In this document: positions 49,301 to 64,000 of the stretch, in pieces
How positions within the stretch are numbered: the first letter of the stretch is position 1
Layout of the letters: each line of letters starts with the position of its first letter
Source of the DNA: Anaerococcus marasmi
Lineage (GTDB): Bacteria > Bacillota > Clostridia > Tissierellales > Peptoniphilaceae
Assembly (NCBI RefSeq): GCF_900290195.1
Contig: NZ_OLMF01000004.1
Coordinates: 547,501-611,500, forward strand
Direction of reading: 5' to 3'
DNA length: 64,000 bases
The notes under the pieces: generated by a model
The model's input: only the letters and a program-made list of their open reading frames with translations
Told to the model about the DNA's origin: nothing
Databases searched by the model: none
Made by a program: the position numbers and the translations under genes

Positions 49301-50300
49301 TATTATCTCCCAAGAAAGAAATTATCGTATCTGTAATGCCATAAGTTGAATTTGTCCCGCCGAGGTCCCTAGTGTAGTTCTTCTTATCCTTCAAAGTTTC
49401 ATAGATAGCGTCTCTAAGAGCTTTAGCCTTATCTTTTTCTCCTATATCATCGAGTAGCAAGCAGAAGCTTAAAAGAAGGGCTATAGGATTTGCGAGATTC
49501 TTCCCTGCTATATCTGGAGCAGAACCATGAATTGATTCATAAATTGCAATGTCTTTACCCTTGTTTACTCCAGGCATAAGGCCCAGTCCTCCAACAAGAC
49601 CCGCCCCAAGATCTGATAGGATATCTCCATAGAGGTTTTCTGTAACTATTACATCAAATCTTTCTGGATTAATAACCATCTGCATGGCTGTATTATCTAC
49701 TAGGAGCTCTTCGAATTCTATGTCAGGATAAGCTTTGGCAATCTCCCTAGCCACATCAAGGAAAAGCCCATCACTAAGCTTCATGATGTTGGCCTTGCTT
49801 ATAACGCTGACTTTCTTGCGATTATTGGCTCTTGCATATTCAAAGGCTGCCCTAATTATTCTCTCTGATTTTTCCCTAGTTATAATTTTAATCGAATGGG
49901 CTTCATTAGGAGATACCATCTCTTCAAGACCAGCATACAAATCCTCGGTATTTTCCCTAAATATAACCATATCCACACCATCAAACTTCAAATCAAGAGG
50001 GCCTGGGGCCTTGATGGGTCTAATATTTGCATATAGGTCAAATTTCTTTCTAAGCTCTACATTAATAGACCTAAAGCCGTGGCCTATGGGGGTTGTTATT
50101 GGTCCCTTGATGGCGATTTTATTTTTATTAATAGAGTCAAATAAGGTCTGGGGAATGTAGACTCCCTCCTTCTCAAAGACAGAAAGACCTGCATTTATTT
50201 CTTCAAATTCTATATCAACTTTTAAACTACCTACTACTTTCTTTAGGGACTCGGTAATTTCTGGCCCTATCCCATCTCCCTTAATTAAAGTTACAAACAT
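49293..50300 (-). CDS. icd: Isocitrate dehydrogenase (isocitrate/isopropylmalate family)
   Basis: 335 residues, the short NAD-type length rather than the ~420-residue NADP enzyme. Signatures: LIKGDGIGPEITESL, VIFRENTEDLYAGLE (substrate/cofactor loop), VDNTAMQMVINPERFDVIVTENLYGDILSDLGAGLVGGLG, and GSAPDIAGKNLANP. The start at 50300 matches the family N-terminus (VTLIKGDGIGP). Its ribosome site is close (AGGAG one base before), perhaps helped by coupling to aconitase four bases upstream. The isopropylmalate dehydrogenase alternative is less likely beside citrate synthase and aconitase. Confidence 0.9.
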   Translation of the reverse strand: MFVTLIKGDGIGPEITESLKKVVGSLKVDIEFEEINAGLSVFEKEGVYIPQTLFDSINKNKIAIKGPITTPIGHGFRSINVELRKKFDLYANIRPIKAPGPLDLKFDGVDMVIFRENTEDLYAGLEEMVSPNEAHSIKIITREKSERIIRAAFEYARANNRKKVSVISKANIMKLSDGLFLDVAREIAKAYPDIEFEELLVDNTAMQMVINPERFDVIVTENLYGDILSDLGAGLVGGLGLMPGVNKGKDIAIYESIHGSAPDIAGKNLANPIALLLSFCLLLDDIGEKDKAKALRDAIYETLKDKKNYTRDLGGTNSTYGITDTIISFLGDNNG

Positions 50301-50304
50301 ACTC

Positions 50305-52233
50305 CTATAATTCCAATCCTTTCGCATAATTTAGATAGCCACCTTCTAAGAGGATTTCCTTCTCCCTTTCCGATAGGTCAGCTTTTACTCGAATCCTTAT
50401 ATCCTTTGTTAAATCCTCTAGGATAAACTCGCCCTTTCCTATATCCTTTCTTATATTAGAAATCCTAATATCGTCATATTCGTCTATCTTGTCATAATCA
50501 GCTGGATTAACAAATTCTAGGGGAATTATTGCATTGTTAATAAGATTTGACCTATGTATTCTTGCGAAGGACTTGGATACTACCGCCTTGATTCCTAGAT
50601 ATAGGGGGATGAGGGCAGCATGCTCCCTAGAAGAGCCTTGGCCGTAGTTTTCTCCTGCTAGGATAATTCCTCCCTTATATTTCTCGCATCTTTCTTTAAA
50701 GTCGCTGATTTTGGTAGTGAAGGCAAAGTCTGATAGATAGGCTATATTTGACCTAAATGGTAAGAGTTTGGCATTTGATGGACAGATATCATCTGTGGTT
50801 ATCCCATCACCTGCCTTATAGATTACTTTCTTTTCTATATCATTAAGCTTTTCTGTCTTTGGAAAGTCTTTGATATTTTTCCCCTTGACCGTTTCTTTTA
50901 CCCTCTTTGATTTATCTTCGATTGGCTTTATAAAATAGGCTTGGCTTTGGTTAAAGCTTACATTTTTATCAAAATTTGTTTCATATGAAAGCTCTCTTGG
51001 ATCTGCTATATAGCCCATAACAGCACTTACAGCACAAGTTTCTGGACTTGCTAGATATATTTGAGCGTCCATAGTCCCAGACCTTCCCTTAAAGTTTCTA
51101 TTAAAGCTCCTTAGGGAAACTGCTCCCGCCTTTGGAGCTTGGCCCATCCCTATACATGGTCCACATCCTGACTCTAATACTCTGGCTCCCGCCTTGATAA
51201 ATGTAGCAAGAGCCCCATTTTCTGAGATTTTCTCTAGAATAGTGGCAGATCCTGGGGAAATAACTAAGGAAACATCTGGATGAACTGTCCTATCCTTTAA
51301 GATTGAAGCAACTTTCATCAAATCTTCATAGGATGAATTAGTGCAAGATCCTATAGCCACTTGATCGACCTTTATCTTTCCTAAATCAGAAACTTTCATA
51401 TATTGGTCTGGATAGTGGGGTCTTGCTACAGCAGGTTCTATTTCACTTAAATCTATGTCGATGGTCTCATCATAGGAGGCGTCAGGGTCTGCTTCTAGCT
51501 TAATATAATCATCCTCCCTATTTTGTGACTTAAGATAAATTCTAGTATTCTCATCTGTCGGGAAAATCGAAGTAGTAGCCCCAAGCTCTGCCCCCATATT
51601 ACAAATAGTAGCCCTGTCTGTAAGAGATAAGGACCTTACACCTTCCCCGCTATATTCCATAATATAGCCAGTTCCACCCTTAACACTTAGCCTTCCTAAT
51701 ATGTATAAGATTACATCCTTGGCATTGGCATATGGAGGAAGACTTCCTTTTAGATTTACCCTATATATCTTAGGCACTTTGACAAAGTAAAATCCCCTGG
51801 CCATAGCTACTGCAACTTCAAGTCCTCCTGCCCCAATGGCAAGCTCGCCAAGTCCTCCTCCAGTAGGAGTGTGTGAATCAGATCCTAGGAGGGTATCGCC
51901 TGGTTTGGCAAACTGCTCTAGATTTACCTGATGGCAAATCCCTCCTCCTGCCTTAGAGAAGGTGATTCCGTATTTATTAGCAGCAGATTTAATAAATTCG
52001 TGATCATCTGCATTCTCAAAGCCTTGTTGGAGGATGTTGTGATCTATGTAGGCAAGGGAGTTTTGTGTCTGTACGTTTTCTATATCCATAGCTTCTAGCT
52101 GAAGATATGCCATAGTTCCTGTAGAATCCTGGGTTAGGGTCTGATCGATCCTAATTGCAATCTCTTGGCCAGGGATTAATTCTCCCTTGAGTAAGTGACT
52201 TTTGAGTATTTTCATAGCTAATGATAAGCCCAT
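50305..52233 (-). CDS. acnA: Aconitate hydratase
   Basis: 642 residues, isomerises citrate to isocitrate via a 4Fe-4S cluster. Cluster cysteines in QVAIGSCTNSSYEDLMK, and ESGCGPCIGMGQ. Substrate loops: GSDSHTPTGGGLGELAIGAGGLEVAVAMA, EDNTR-like GATTSIFPTDENTR, and C-terminal swivel domain with NYGQGSSREHAALIPLYLG. Shorter than AcnA of E. coli (~890 residues), close to the aconitase-X-free mitochondrial-like short form. AAAGGAG precedes the ATG. First gene of the three-gene TCA branch operon. Confidence 0.95.
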   Translation of the reverse strand: MGLSLAMKILKSHLLKGELIPGQEIAIRIDQTLTQDSTGTMAYLQLEAMDIENVQTQNSLAYIDHNILQQGFENADDHEFIKSAANKYGITFSKAGGGICHQVNLEQFAKPGDTLLGSDSHTPTGGGLGELAIGAGGLEVAVAMARGFYFVKVPKIYRVNLKGSLPPYANAKDVILYILGRLSVKGGTGYIMEYSGEGVRSLSLTDRATICNMGAELGATTSIFPTDENTRIYLKSQNREDDYIKLEADPDASYDETIDIDLSEIEPAVARPHYPDQYMKVSDLGKIKVDQVAIGSCTNSSYEDLMKVASILKDRTVHPDVSLVISPGSATILEKISENGALATFIKAGARVLESGCGPCIGMGQAPKAGAVSLRSFNRNFKGRSGTMDAQIYLASPETCAVSAVMGYIADPRELSYETNFDKNVSFNQSQAYFIKPIEDKSKRVKETVKGKNIKDFPKTEKLNDIEKKVIYKAGDGITTDDICPSNAKLLPFRSNIAYLSDFAFTTKISDFKERCEKYKGGIILAGENYGQGSSREHAALIPLYLGIKAVVSKSFARIHRSNLINNAIIPLEFVNPADYDKIDEYDDIRISNIRKDIGKGEFILEDLTKDIRIRVKADLSEREKEILLEGGYLNYAKGLEL

Positions 52234-52276
52234 AATTTTCTCCTTTACATTAAAGCATTATCGTATCATAGGTATT

Positions 52277-52282
52277 ATTATA
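52277..52282 (-). promoter_or_regulatory. Probable -10 box before aconitase
   Basis: Minus strand TATAAT, 44 bases before the aconitase ATG; the -35 region (TTTCAT) is weak. Confidence 0.45.
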
Positions 52283-52327
52283 CTTTGAAATTTATAAAAT
52301 GAAATTATCTTAGTAATTTTTGACAAA

Positions 52328-52375
52328 AGAAAACCCTAGCTAAAACTTCATCTCTCAAAGCTTTAGCTAGAGTCT
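52328..52375 (-). terminator. Terminator of the purine operon
   Basis: Minus strand arms CTCTAGCTAAAGCTT and AAGTTTTAGCTAGGG around a short loop, ending in TTTTCTTTTG, immediately after the purC stop at 52382. Confidence 0.93.
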
Positions 52376-52381
52376 AATTAA

Positions 52382-53062
52382 TTAACCTAACATTATTTTT
52401 TCAAGTTCGAGTGGTTCGATATACTTATCTCCCTTATAGGCCCTCATATTTCCCCCTGAGATTTCATCTATTAGGGCTACCTTGCCATCTTCAATCCTAC
52501 CAAATTCAAATTTGATATCATAAAGATCGAGGTCCTTCTTTTCTAGCTCTTCTCTTACGATTTCACCTATATTTAAGGCTAAGTCTTTGAGCTCTTCGTA
52601 TTCTTCTTCAGTCATTATTCCTAATAAAACTAGGGCATCCTTGGTGATTAGTGGATCTTCTCTTTCATCATCTTTTAGGGTGATTTCTACATATGGATCG
52701 ATCTTTGTTCCGCTTTCGATGTACTTGCCATATCTTCTTATGAAAGATCCAACTGCGTAATATCTTACTATTACTTCAACACCTTGACCGAATACTTCAG
52801 CCTTTTTTACTATTGCTTCGTTCTTATCTAGGTCGGCTGAAATAAAGTGAGTTGTAAGGCCCTTATCATTTAATTTCTCATAGAAGAACTTGGTCATTGC
52901 AACAGCTTGATGGCCAGCTCCTTCCATTGTAAGTCCTACACTGTTGGCACCTGGATCGAATACGCCGTCGTTTCCTGTAACGTCGTCTTTGAATTTTAAT
53001 AAATATTCTTCTTCATTTAATTTGTAAACGTCTTTTGTCTTTCCTGTGTATACTTTCTCCAT
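52382..53062 (-). CDS. purC: SAICAR synthetase (PurC)
   Basis: 226 residues, ATP-dependent ligation of aspartate to CAIR. Signatures: GKTKDVYKLNEEEYLLKFKDDVTGNDG at the N-terminus, VRYYAVGSFIRRYGK, LALNIGEIVREELEKKDLDLYDIKFEFGR and LIDEISGGNMR (usually IDELS PD; here GGNMR at the C-terminal Asp position). TAAGGAG precedes the ATG; 10 bases separate it from purM. Last gene of the purine operon. Confidence 0.94.
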   Translation of the reverse strand: MEKVYTGKTKDVYKLNEEEYLLKFKDDVTGNDGVFDPGANSVGLTMEGAGHQAVAMTKFFYEKLNDKGLTTHFISADLDKNEAIVKKAEVFGQGVEVIVRYYAVGSFIRRYGKYIESGTKIDPYVEITLKDDEREDPLITKDALVLLGIMTEEEYEELKDLALNIGEIVREELEKKDLDLYDIKFEFGRIEDGKVALIDEISGGNMRAYKGDKYIEPLELEKIMLG

Positions 53063-53072
53063 TTTAATCTCC

Positions 53073-54092
53073 TTATAATTTTATTTTGATATCCTTATTA
53101 CCACTTCTTACTTTACCAATTACTTGAGCCTTGCCTTCTAGGAGGTCTAGGGCCAAATCTTTATCTTTCTCGTCTACAAATACAACCATGCCCACTCCCA
53201 TATTGAAGGTATGATACATTTCATCTGTGTCTATATTGCCCCATTCTTGAATCTTAGTAAAGATTGGATCTAGGTCGAGATTACTTAGGTCGAAGTCTAC
53301 TCCCAACTCATCTCCTAAAACCCTAGGGACATTTTCATAAAGACCTCCTCCCGTTATATGGGCGATTGCTTTTAGGTCAATATTTTCTTGTAAGGATTTT
53401 ATTTCCTTAGCATAGATTTTGGTAGGTTTTAGAAGTTTTTCACCAATACTTTCTTCCCCACTAAATCTATCATCTAGTGAGACTCCTGCTTGTTCCATGC
53501 TAGCTCTAACTAGGGAAAAGCCGTTGCTGTGAACTCCTGATGAGTAAAGTCCTATGGCAATATCTCCTTCTTTTAGACTTTTCCCATCAATTAACTTATC
53601 CCTATCGCAAATTCCTACAGCAAAACCTGCCAGGTCATAATCATCATCCTTATAGATACCTGGCATCTCGGCAGTCTCTCCACCTATTAGACTTGCTGAG
53701 GCCTCTTTACAACCTTTTGCAACTCCTTCGACAAGCTTTGCCATCTTTTCTGGATTAAGCTTGCCTGTAGCTATATAATCTAAGAAAAATAGGGGCTTAC
53801 CTCCTTGGCAGAGGATATCATTAACGCACATGGCTACACAATCAATCCCTACTGTATCATGCTTATCCATCTCCATGGCAAGTTTTATCTTTGTCCCAAC
53901 CCCATCTGTTCCGCTTAGGAAAACTGGATTATCAATTCCTGTAAGATCTGGGGCAAAGGCCCCAGCAAAGCCTCCTATATCTGTTAGGACTTCCTTGCTG
54001 TGAGTTTCTTTTACGATTTTTTTGATTAACTCTACTTCCTTATAGCCCTTTTCCTTATCGACTCCGCTATCCTTATAAGTTAATTTTGCCAT
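53073..54092 (-). CDS. purM: AIR synthetase (PurM)
   Basis: 339 residues, cyclises FGAM to AIR. Signatures: YKDSGVDKEKGYKEVE at the N-terminus, LSGTDGVGTKIKLAM, VAMCVNDILCQGGKPLFFLDYIATG, GETAEMPGIYKDDDYDLAGFAVG and AHITGGGLYENVPRVL. Start overlaps the purE stop by one base and has little ribosome site (GGTGA), so translational coupling is expected. Confidence 0.96.
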   Translation of the reverse strand: MAKLTYKDSGVDKEKGYKEVELIKKIVKETHSKEVLTDIGGFAGAFAPDLTGIDNPVFLSGTDGVGTKIKLAMEMDKHDTVGIDCVAMCVNDILCQGGKPLFFLDYIATGKLNPEKMAKLVEGVAKGCKEASASLIGGETAEMPGIYKDDDYDLAGFAVGICDRDKLIDGKSLKEGDIAIGLYSSGVHSNGFSLVRASMEQAGVSLDDRFSGEESIGEKLLKPTKIYAKEIKSLQENIDLKAIAHITGGGLYENVPRVLGDELGVDFDLSNLDLDPIFTKIQEWGNIDTDEMYHTFNMGVGMVVFVDEKDKDLALDLLEGKAQVIGKVRSGNKDIKIKL

Positions 54093-54568
54093 TATATTTC
54101 ACCGAGATTTTTATCATCTGCTATAACTTTTTCAAGCATTTCTTTCTTGTGATTTTTTAGTCTAGAGGCTAGCTCTTCATCCTTTAGGGCAAGAATTTGT
54201 ATAGCAAGGAGGGCTGCGTTATTGCCACCATTTATGGCAACTGTAGCTACTGGAACTCCCTTTGGCATTTGTACCATTGATAGTAAGGCGTCAAGACCTG
54301 CTGTGTTACTTCCACCAACTGGAACTCCTATAACAGGTTTTATGGTCATTCCCGCCATAACCCCTGCAAGATGAGCTGCCATGCCGGCAATTCCTATATA
54401 AACACTACAGTCATCTTTTTTTATTGTCTCATCCAGAAGATCTAGCGCACGGTGAGCAGAAATTACAGATACTTGGTAATCAATATCGAAGTCCTTAAGG
54501 ATTGATGTTACTTTTTTGGCGATTTCTACATCTGAGGCTGAGCCCATTATTATTCTTACGTCTGTCAT
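54092..54568 (-). CDS. purE: N5-CAIR mutase/AIR carboxylase subunit PurE
   Basis: 158 residues, class I PurE by length and motifs: MGSASDVEIAKK, SAHRALDLLDE (active-site His), GIAGMAAHLAGVMAG and GVPVATVAINGGNNAALLA. Class I enzymes usually need PurK for N5-CAIR supply; purK is not in this operon, so either it is elsewhere or this enzyme uses CO2 directly. AGGAGG precedes the ATG. Confidence 0.95.
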   Translation of the reverse strand: MTDVRIIMGSASDVEIAKKVTSILKDFDIDYQVSVISAHRALDLLDETIKKDDCSVYIGIAGMAAHLAGVMAGMTIKPVIGVPVGGSNTAGLDALLSMVQMPKGVPVATVAINGGNNAALLAIQILALKDEELASRLKNHKKEMLEKVIADDKNLGEI

Positions 54569-54576
54569 AATTCCTC

Positions 54577-60920
<6,344 letters not shown>

Positions 60921-60929
60921 TGCTTCTCC

Positions 60930-62435
60930 TTAATGTTTGAAGTGACGTGATTTGCTAAATACCATGCTCATACCATATTCATTACATTTATCGATTGAGT
61001 CTTTATCTCTTATTGATCCACCTGGTTGGATGATTGAGCTAATTCCCATATCGTGAGCAAGTTCTACTGTATCTGAAAATGGGAAGAAGGCATCTGATCC
61101 AAGGACTGCTCCCTCAAAGTCCCTATCCTTAAAGTGATCTTTGATAGATTCAAGCGCCCAAACCCTTGATTGTTGACCTGCCCCGCAACCTAGGGTCTTC
61201 ATTCCCTTGGCTACTACAATGGCATTTGATTTGACATATTTTACTACCTTTTGGGCAAATAAGAGGTCTTTGATTTCTTCTTCACTTGGCTTTTTGTCAG
61301 TTACTATATTTACTTCGTCCTTGCCGAAATCTTTTCCTTGTATTAGGACTTTCCCGTTGAGATATCTTATCTCTTCTCTTACACTCTCATTAGCAAAATT
61401 GACTTTGACGAGCCTTACATTTTTCTTCTTTGTAAGAATTTCTAGAGCTTCTTTAGTAAAGTCCTTAGCTGCTATTATTTCTAGGAATATTTCATGCATT
61501 TTTGAAGCTGCTTTCTCATCAACTACTCCATTTACTGCAAGGATTCCTCCAAATATTGATTGGCTATCGCACTCGAAGGCCTTGATGTATGAATCATAGA
61601 CATCACATCCAACGGCGACCCCGCATGGTGATTGGTGTTTAAGGGCAACTACTGCATTTTCTCCTAGCTCTTGGGCAAGCTCTAGGGCTGGGTTTAGGTC
61701 GTTGTAGTTGTTGTAGCTCATTTCCTTGCCGTGAATTACTTCTATATCTTCCATTAGTCCTGTGACAAATGGATCATTGTATAAACTTGCCTCTTGTCCT
61801 GGATTTTCCCCATAACGGAGGTCTGATTCTTTCTCAAAACCGTAGGTCTTATATTTAGATTCTTCTCCAGTAAGTTTTGTAAAATATCTCGCTATAACTG
61901 AATCATAGAAGGCTGTGAGGTTAAAGGCCTTCATAGCTAGTCTTTGCCTATAGGCTAGGTCTATATCGTCGTTTTTAAGTCTTTCGATTAACTCATCATA
62001 ATCACTTGGATCTGTTACAATTAAGACATCTTTATGGTTTTTGGCAGCAGATCTAACCATGGATGGGCCACCGATGTCGATATTTTCGATTATCTCTTCT
62101 GGATTTCCCTTATCAAGGGCCTTTTGGAATTCGTATAAATTCACAACAACTATATCAATTGCCTTTATCCCTAATTCTTCTACAGTTGAAACATGACTAG
62201 CCTCATCCCTCTTGTAAAGAATTCCTCCATGAACGTAAGGAGATAGGGTCTTCACTCTTCCTTCTAGGATTTCTGGAAAGTTTGTTATATCTTCAATTTC
62301 AGATACATCTACCCCACTACCCTTAATCTTTTCGTATGTGCCACCTGTTGATATAAGACTTACACCTAATTCGCTAAGCTCTTTTGCTAATTTTTCTATA
62401 CCTGTCTTGTCAGTAACTGATAGTAAAGCTCTCAA
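60930..62435 (-). CDS. purH: Bifunctional AICAR transformylase/IMP cyclohydrolase (PurH)
   Basis: 501 residues, final two steps to IMP. N-terminal cyclohydrolase (MGS-like, about 1-180: LLSVTDKTGIEKLAKELSELGVSLISTGGTY; EGRVKTLSPYVHGGILYKRD), C-terminal transformylase with LRYGENPGQEASLY, VALKHQSPCGVAVG and DAFFPFSDTVELA. The start is TTG at 62435, preceded by GGAGG and overlapping the purN stop TGA as TTGA. Confidence 0.96.
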   Translation of the reverse strand: MRALLSVTDKTGIEKLAKELSELGVSLISTGGTYEKIKGSGVDVSEIEDITNFPEILEGRVKTLSPYVHGGILYKRDEASHVSTVEELGIKAIDIVVVNLYEFQKALDKGNPEEIIENIDIGGPSMVRSAAKNHKDVLIVTDPSDYDELIERLKNDDIDLAYRQRLAMKAFNLTAFYDSVIARYFTKLTGEESKYKTYGFEKESDLRYGENPGQEASLYNDPFVTGLMEDIEVIHGKEMSYNNYNDLNPALELAQELGENAVVALKHQSPCGVAVGCDVYDSYIKAFECDSQSIFGGILAVNGVVDEKAASKMHEIFLEIIAAKDFTKEALEILTKKKNVRLVKVNFANESVREEIRYLNGKVLIQGKDFGKDEVNIVTDKKPSEEEIKDLLFAQKVVKYVKSNAIVVAKGMKTLGCGAGQQSRVWALESIKDHFKDRDFEGAVLGSDAFFPFSDTVELAHDMGISSIIQPGGSIRDKDSIDKCNEYGMSMVFSKSRHFKH

Positions 62436-62977
62436 TTTAATTCCTCCAAATGTTTGATTACTTCTTTCAAGCTCTTATGCTCTACTTCTAGGACCTTCTT
62501 TGCAATTTCTTCTGCGCTTTCGCACTTACTTATGTCAACTTGTCTTTGAAGAATAATATCTCCATCATCTAAGTTTTCATTTACATAATGAACACTTACT
62601 CCACTTATCTTTTCCTTGTTTTCAAATACTGCCTTGTGGACATTCATTCCATAAAATCCCTTACCTCCATATTTGGGTAATAGTGATGGGTGGATGTTGA
62701 TTATTTTGTATTTATCTATAATCTTCTTAGTAACTTTTGGTAAATATCCTGCAAGAACTATGAGGTCTATTTTTTTATCCCTAAGTTTTTCTAGGATTTC
62801 TCCTTCGTCCTTGCTTATTAGATAGGCAATATTTTCTTCCCTAGCATAGTCAAGGCCCTTTGCATCTTTGTTTGAGACTACTAATTTAATCTGGCTATCG
62901 AAATAATTTTCCTTTTCCGCATCTATAAGAGCCTTTAAGTTAGATCCCGTTCCTGAAATAAATACTGCAAGCCTCAT
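62432..62977 (-). CDS. purN: GAR transformylase PurN
   Basis: 181 residues, folate-dependent formylation of glycinamide ribonucleotide. FISGTGSNLKALID at the N-terminus, catalytic Asn-His in NIHPSLLPKYGGKGFYGMNVHKAV, and GVSVHYVNENLDDGDIILQRQVDI with the catalytic Asp. Start overlaps purF by four bases. Confidence 0.96.
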   Translation of the reverse strand: MRLAVFISGTGSNLKALIDAEKENYFDSQIKLVVSNKDAKGLDYAREENIAYLISKDEGEILEKLRDKKIDLIVLAGYLPKVTKKIIDKYKIINIHPSLLPKYGGKGFYGMNVHKAVFENKEKISGVSVHYVNENLDDGDIILQRQVDISKCESAEEIAKKVLEVEHKSLKEVIKHLEELN

Positions 62978-64000
62978 TTCTCATCCTTTCTAATAGGATA
63001 GTCACCTGTAAAACATGCCTTACAATAATCACAAGGATTATCTGTAAGATCCATCAAATTGTCAATACTTAGAAATTCCAAACTGTCAGCTCCTATCTTC
63101 TTATTTATTTCCTCTACAGATAGATTTGCTGCTATTAGCTTGCTCTTATCTGGTGTGTCCACCCCGTAATAACAAGGATTTGTAACTGGAGGCGAGGTAA
63201 CTCTTAGGTGAACTTCTCTAGCCCCAGCTTTTCTTATCCTTTGTATAAGCTTAGCACTTGTAGTGCCCCTTACTATAGAATCATCTACCAAAACAATTCT
63301 TTTACCGTTAAGGACTGACTTTTGTGGATTTAGCTTAAGCCTTACAGAAAGTTCCCTTTCCTTTTGGTCTGATTTTATGAAGGTCCTTCCCATATATCTA
63401 TTTCTTACAAGACCTGCCGCAAAGGGAATCCCAGATCTTTGGGCAAAGCCTATAGCTGAAGGTGTGCCAGAATCTGGCACGGGACAGACTAGATCTGCCT
63501 CTACCGGAGCCTGGTCGTAAAGCTTCTCCCCACTCCTTCTCCTAAACATGTAGGCATTAGTTCCTTCGATGTTGGCGTCAGGCCTTGCCGTGTAGATATA
63601 TTCGAAGATACAATGCTTGCAATCTACCTTACTTTCTTCCTTGTAGGACTTTATCCCGTCCTTATCGCAAACTACAATCTCACCTGCTTCTATGTCCCTA
63701 TAATTTTCAATATCAAGAATTTCTATAGAACAATTCTCACTCGCTATAATCGTAGTCTCCTCATCAAATCCTATCATCAAGGGCCTTATCCCATTGTAGT
63801 CTCTGAAGCCTACGATCTTATCTGGCATACAAAGCACACATGAATAAGCTCCCCTTAAATCCTTCATAGCGCGTCTTATAGCCTTTACTATATCGCCCTC
63901 AAAGTATCTAGTAATCAGAAGGAGGATCAGCTCGCTATCTGTATATGTATGAAAGGCCATGCCCATTTCTTCTTCTTTTTTCTTTAATGTTTTATAATTT
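62974..64000 (-). CDS. purF: Amidophosphoribosyltransferase PurF (5' end cut by window edge)
   Basis: First step of purine synthesis. The visible 342 residues continue in frame to the edge without a start; an internal ATG at 63966 is not the true one since family sequence (NYKTLKKKEEEMGMAFHTYTDSE) continues upstream. The N-terminal Cys glutaminase is missing. PRPP loop IVLVDDSIVRGTTSAKL, and the Fe-S type cysteines CKHCIFEY, NPCYYGVDTPDK and CDYCKACF, as in B. subtilis. Precedes purN by overlap. Confidence 0.94.
   Translation of the reverse strand, partial: NYKTLKKKEEEMGMAFHTYTDSELILLLITRYFEGDIVKAIRRAMKDLRGAYSCVLCMPDKIVGFRDYNGIRPLMIGFDEETTIIASENCSIEILDIENYRDIEAGEIVVCDKDGIKSYKEESKVDCKHCIFEYIYTARPDANIEGTNAYMFRRRSGEKLYDQAPVEADLVCPVPDSGTPSAIGFAQRSGIPFAAGLVRNRYMGRTFIKSDQKERELSVRLKLNPQKSVLNGKRIVLVDDSIVRGTTSAKLIQRIRKAGAREVHLRVTSPPVTNPCYYGVDTPDKSKLIAANLSVEEINKKIGADSLEFLSIDNLMDLTDNPCDYCKACFTGDYPIRKDEK

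Overview
The window is chromosomal DNA of a low-GC, strictly anaerobic Gram-positive bacterium. The AT-rich codon use, AGGAGG-type ribosome binding sites, single-chain pyruvate:ferredoxin oxidoreductase, NADH-linked [FeFe] hydrogenase, Bce-type antibiotic-response module and MprF-like protein all point to the Firmicutes. Gene content best fits Peptoniphilaceae (Anaerococcus, Peptoniphilus or a relative); the genus is an inference, since no rRNA gene is present. Nearly every gene is on the minus strand. The plus-strand exceptions are one membrane protein near 1.4 kb and the block 28.1-33.4 kb. Both window edges cut genes: folC on the left and purF on the right.

Layout. 0-8 kb: folC (partial), a DJ-1/PfpI protein, a DUF1624 membrane protein, a DUF4230 protein, trmB, two DegV paralogues, a methionine sulfoxide reductase/ArsC-like pair that follows a decayed M20 peptidase gene, and an iron alcohol dehydrogenase. 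8-15.3 kb is a fermentation block: threonine deaminase and pyruvate:ferredoxin oxidoreductase as a pair, a dicarboxylate/amino-acid symporter with its own promoter and operator-like palindrome, and lactate dehydrogenase. 15.3-23.6 kb: MprF-like protein with an alpha/beta hydrolase, MgtE preceded by a possible leader peptide, then a C26 amidase-Maf-YjjG-PepT run, and a YwaF-like membrane protein. 23.6-28 kb: an unusual PLD-nuclease/AAA ATPase fusion, a GTPase with a hydrophobic C-terminus, and a small EamA protein.

28-33.4 kb (plus strand): a COG2509 flavoprotein, dhaKLM and a DEAD-box helicase with a DbpA domain. 33.4-37.8 kb: a trimeric NADH-linked [FeFe] hydrogenase operon plus a glutaredoxin. 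37.8-42.8 kb: two small membrane proteins and a BceRS-BceAB module with a GraR/BceR-like palindrome before bceA. 43-47.8 kb: TetR-radical SAM-GNAT, with two palindromes in the tetR promoter, then a thioesterase, a small membrane protein and an enoyl-CoA hydratase-family protein. 47.9-52.2 kb: aconitase, isocitrate dehydrogenase and citrate synthase, i.e. the oxidative half-TCA route to 2-oxoglutarate. 52.4-64 kb: the purine operon purF-purN-purH-purD::purL-guaB-purE-purM-purC, in which purD and purL are one 1631-residue reading frame.

How it fits together: the cell takes up and ferments amino acids and pyruvate through ferredoxin, disposes of electrons through hydrogenase, alcohol and lactate dehydrogenases (two of these promoters carry possible Rex sites), makes 2-oxoglutarate for glutamate, and builds IMP and XMP de novo. 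No tRNA, rRNA, CRISPR array, insertion sequence or prophage was seen. The most notable items are the PurD::PurL fusion, the PLD-AAA/GTPase neighbourhood, the mgtE leader, the TetR double operator and several long nested hairpins between genes.
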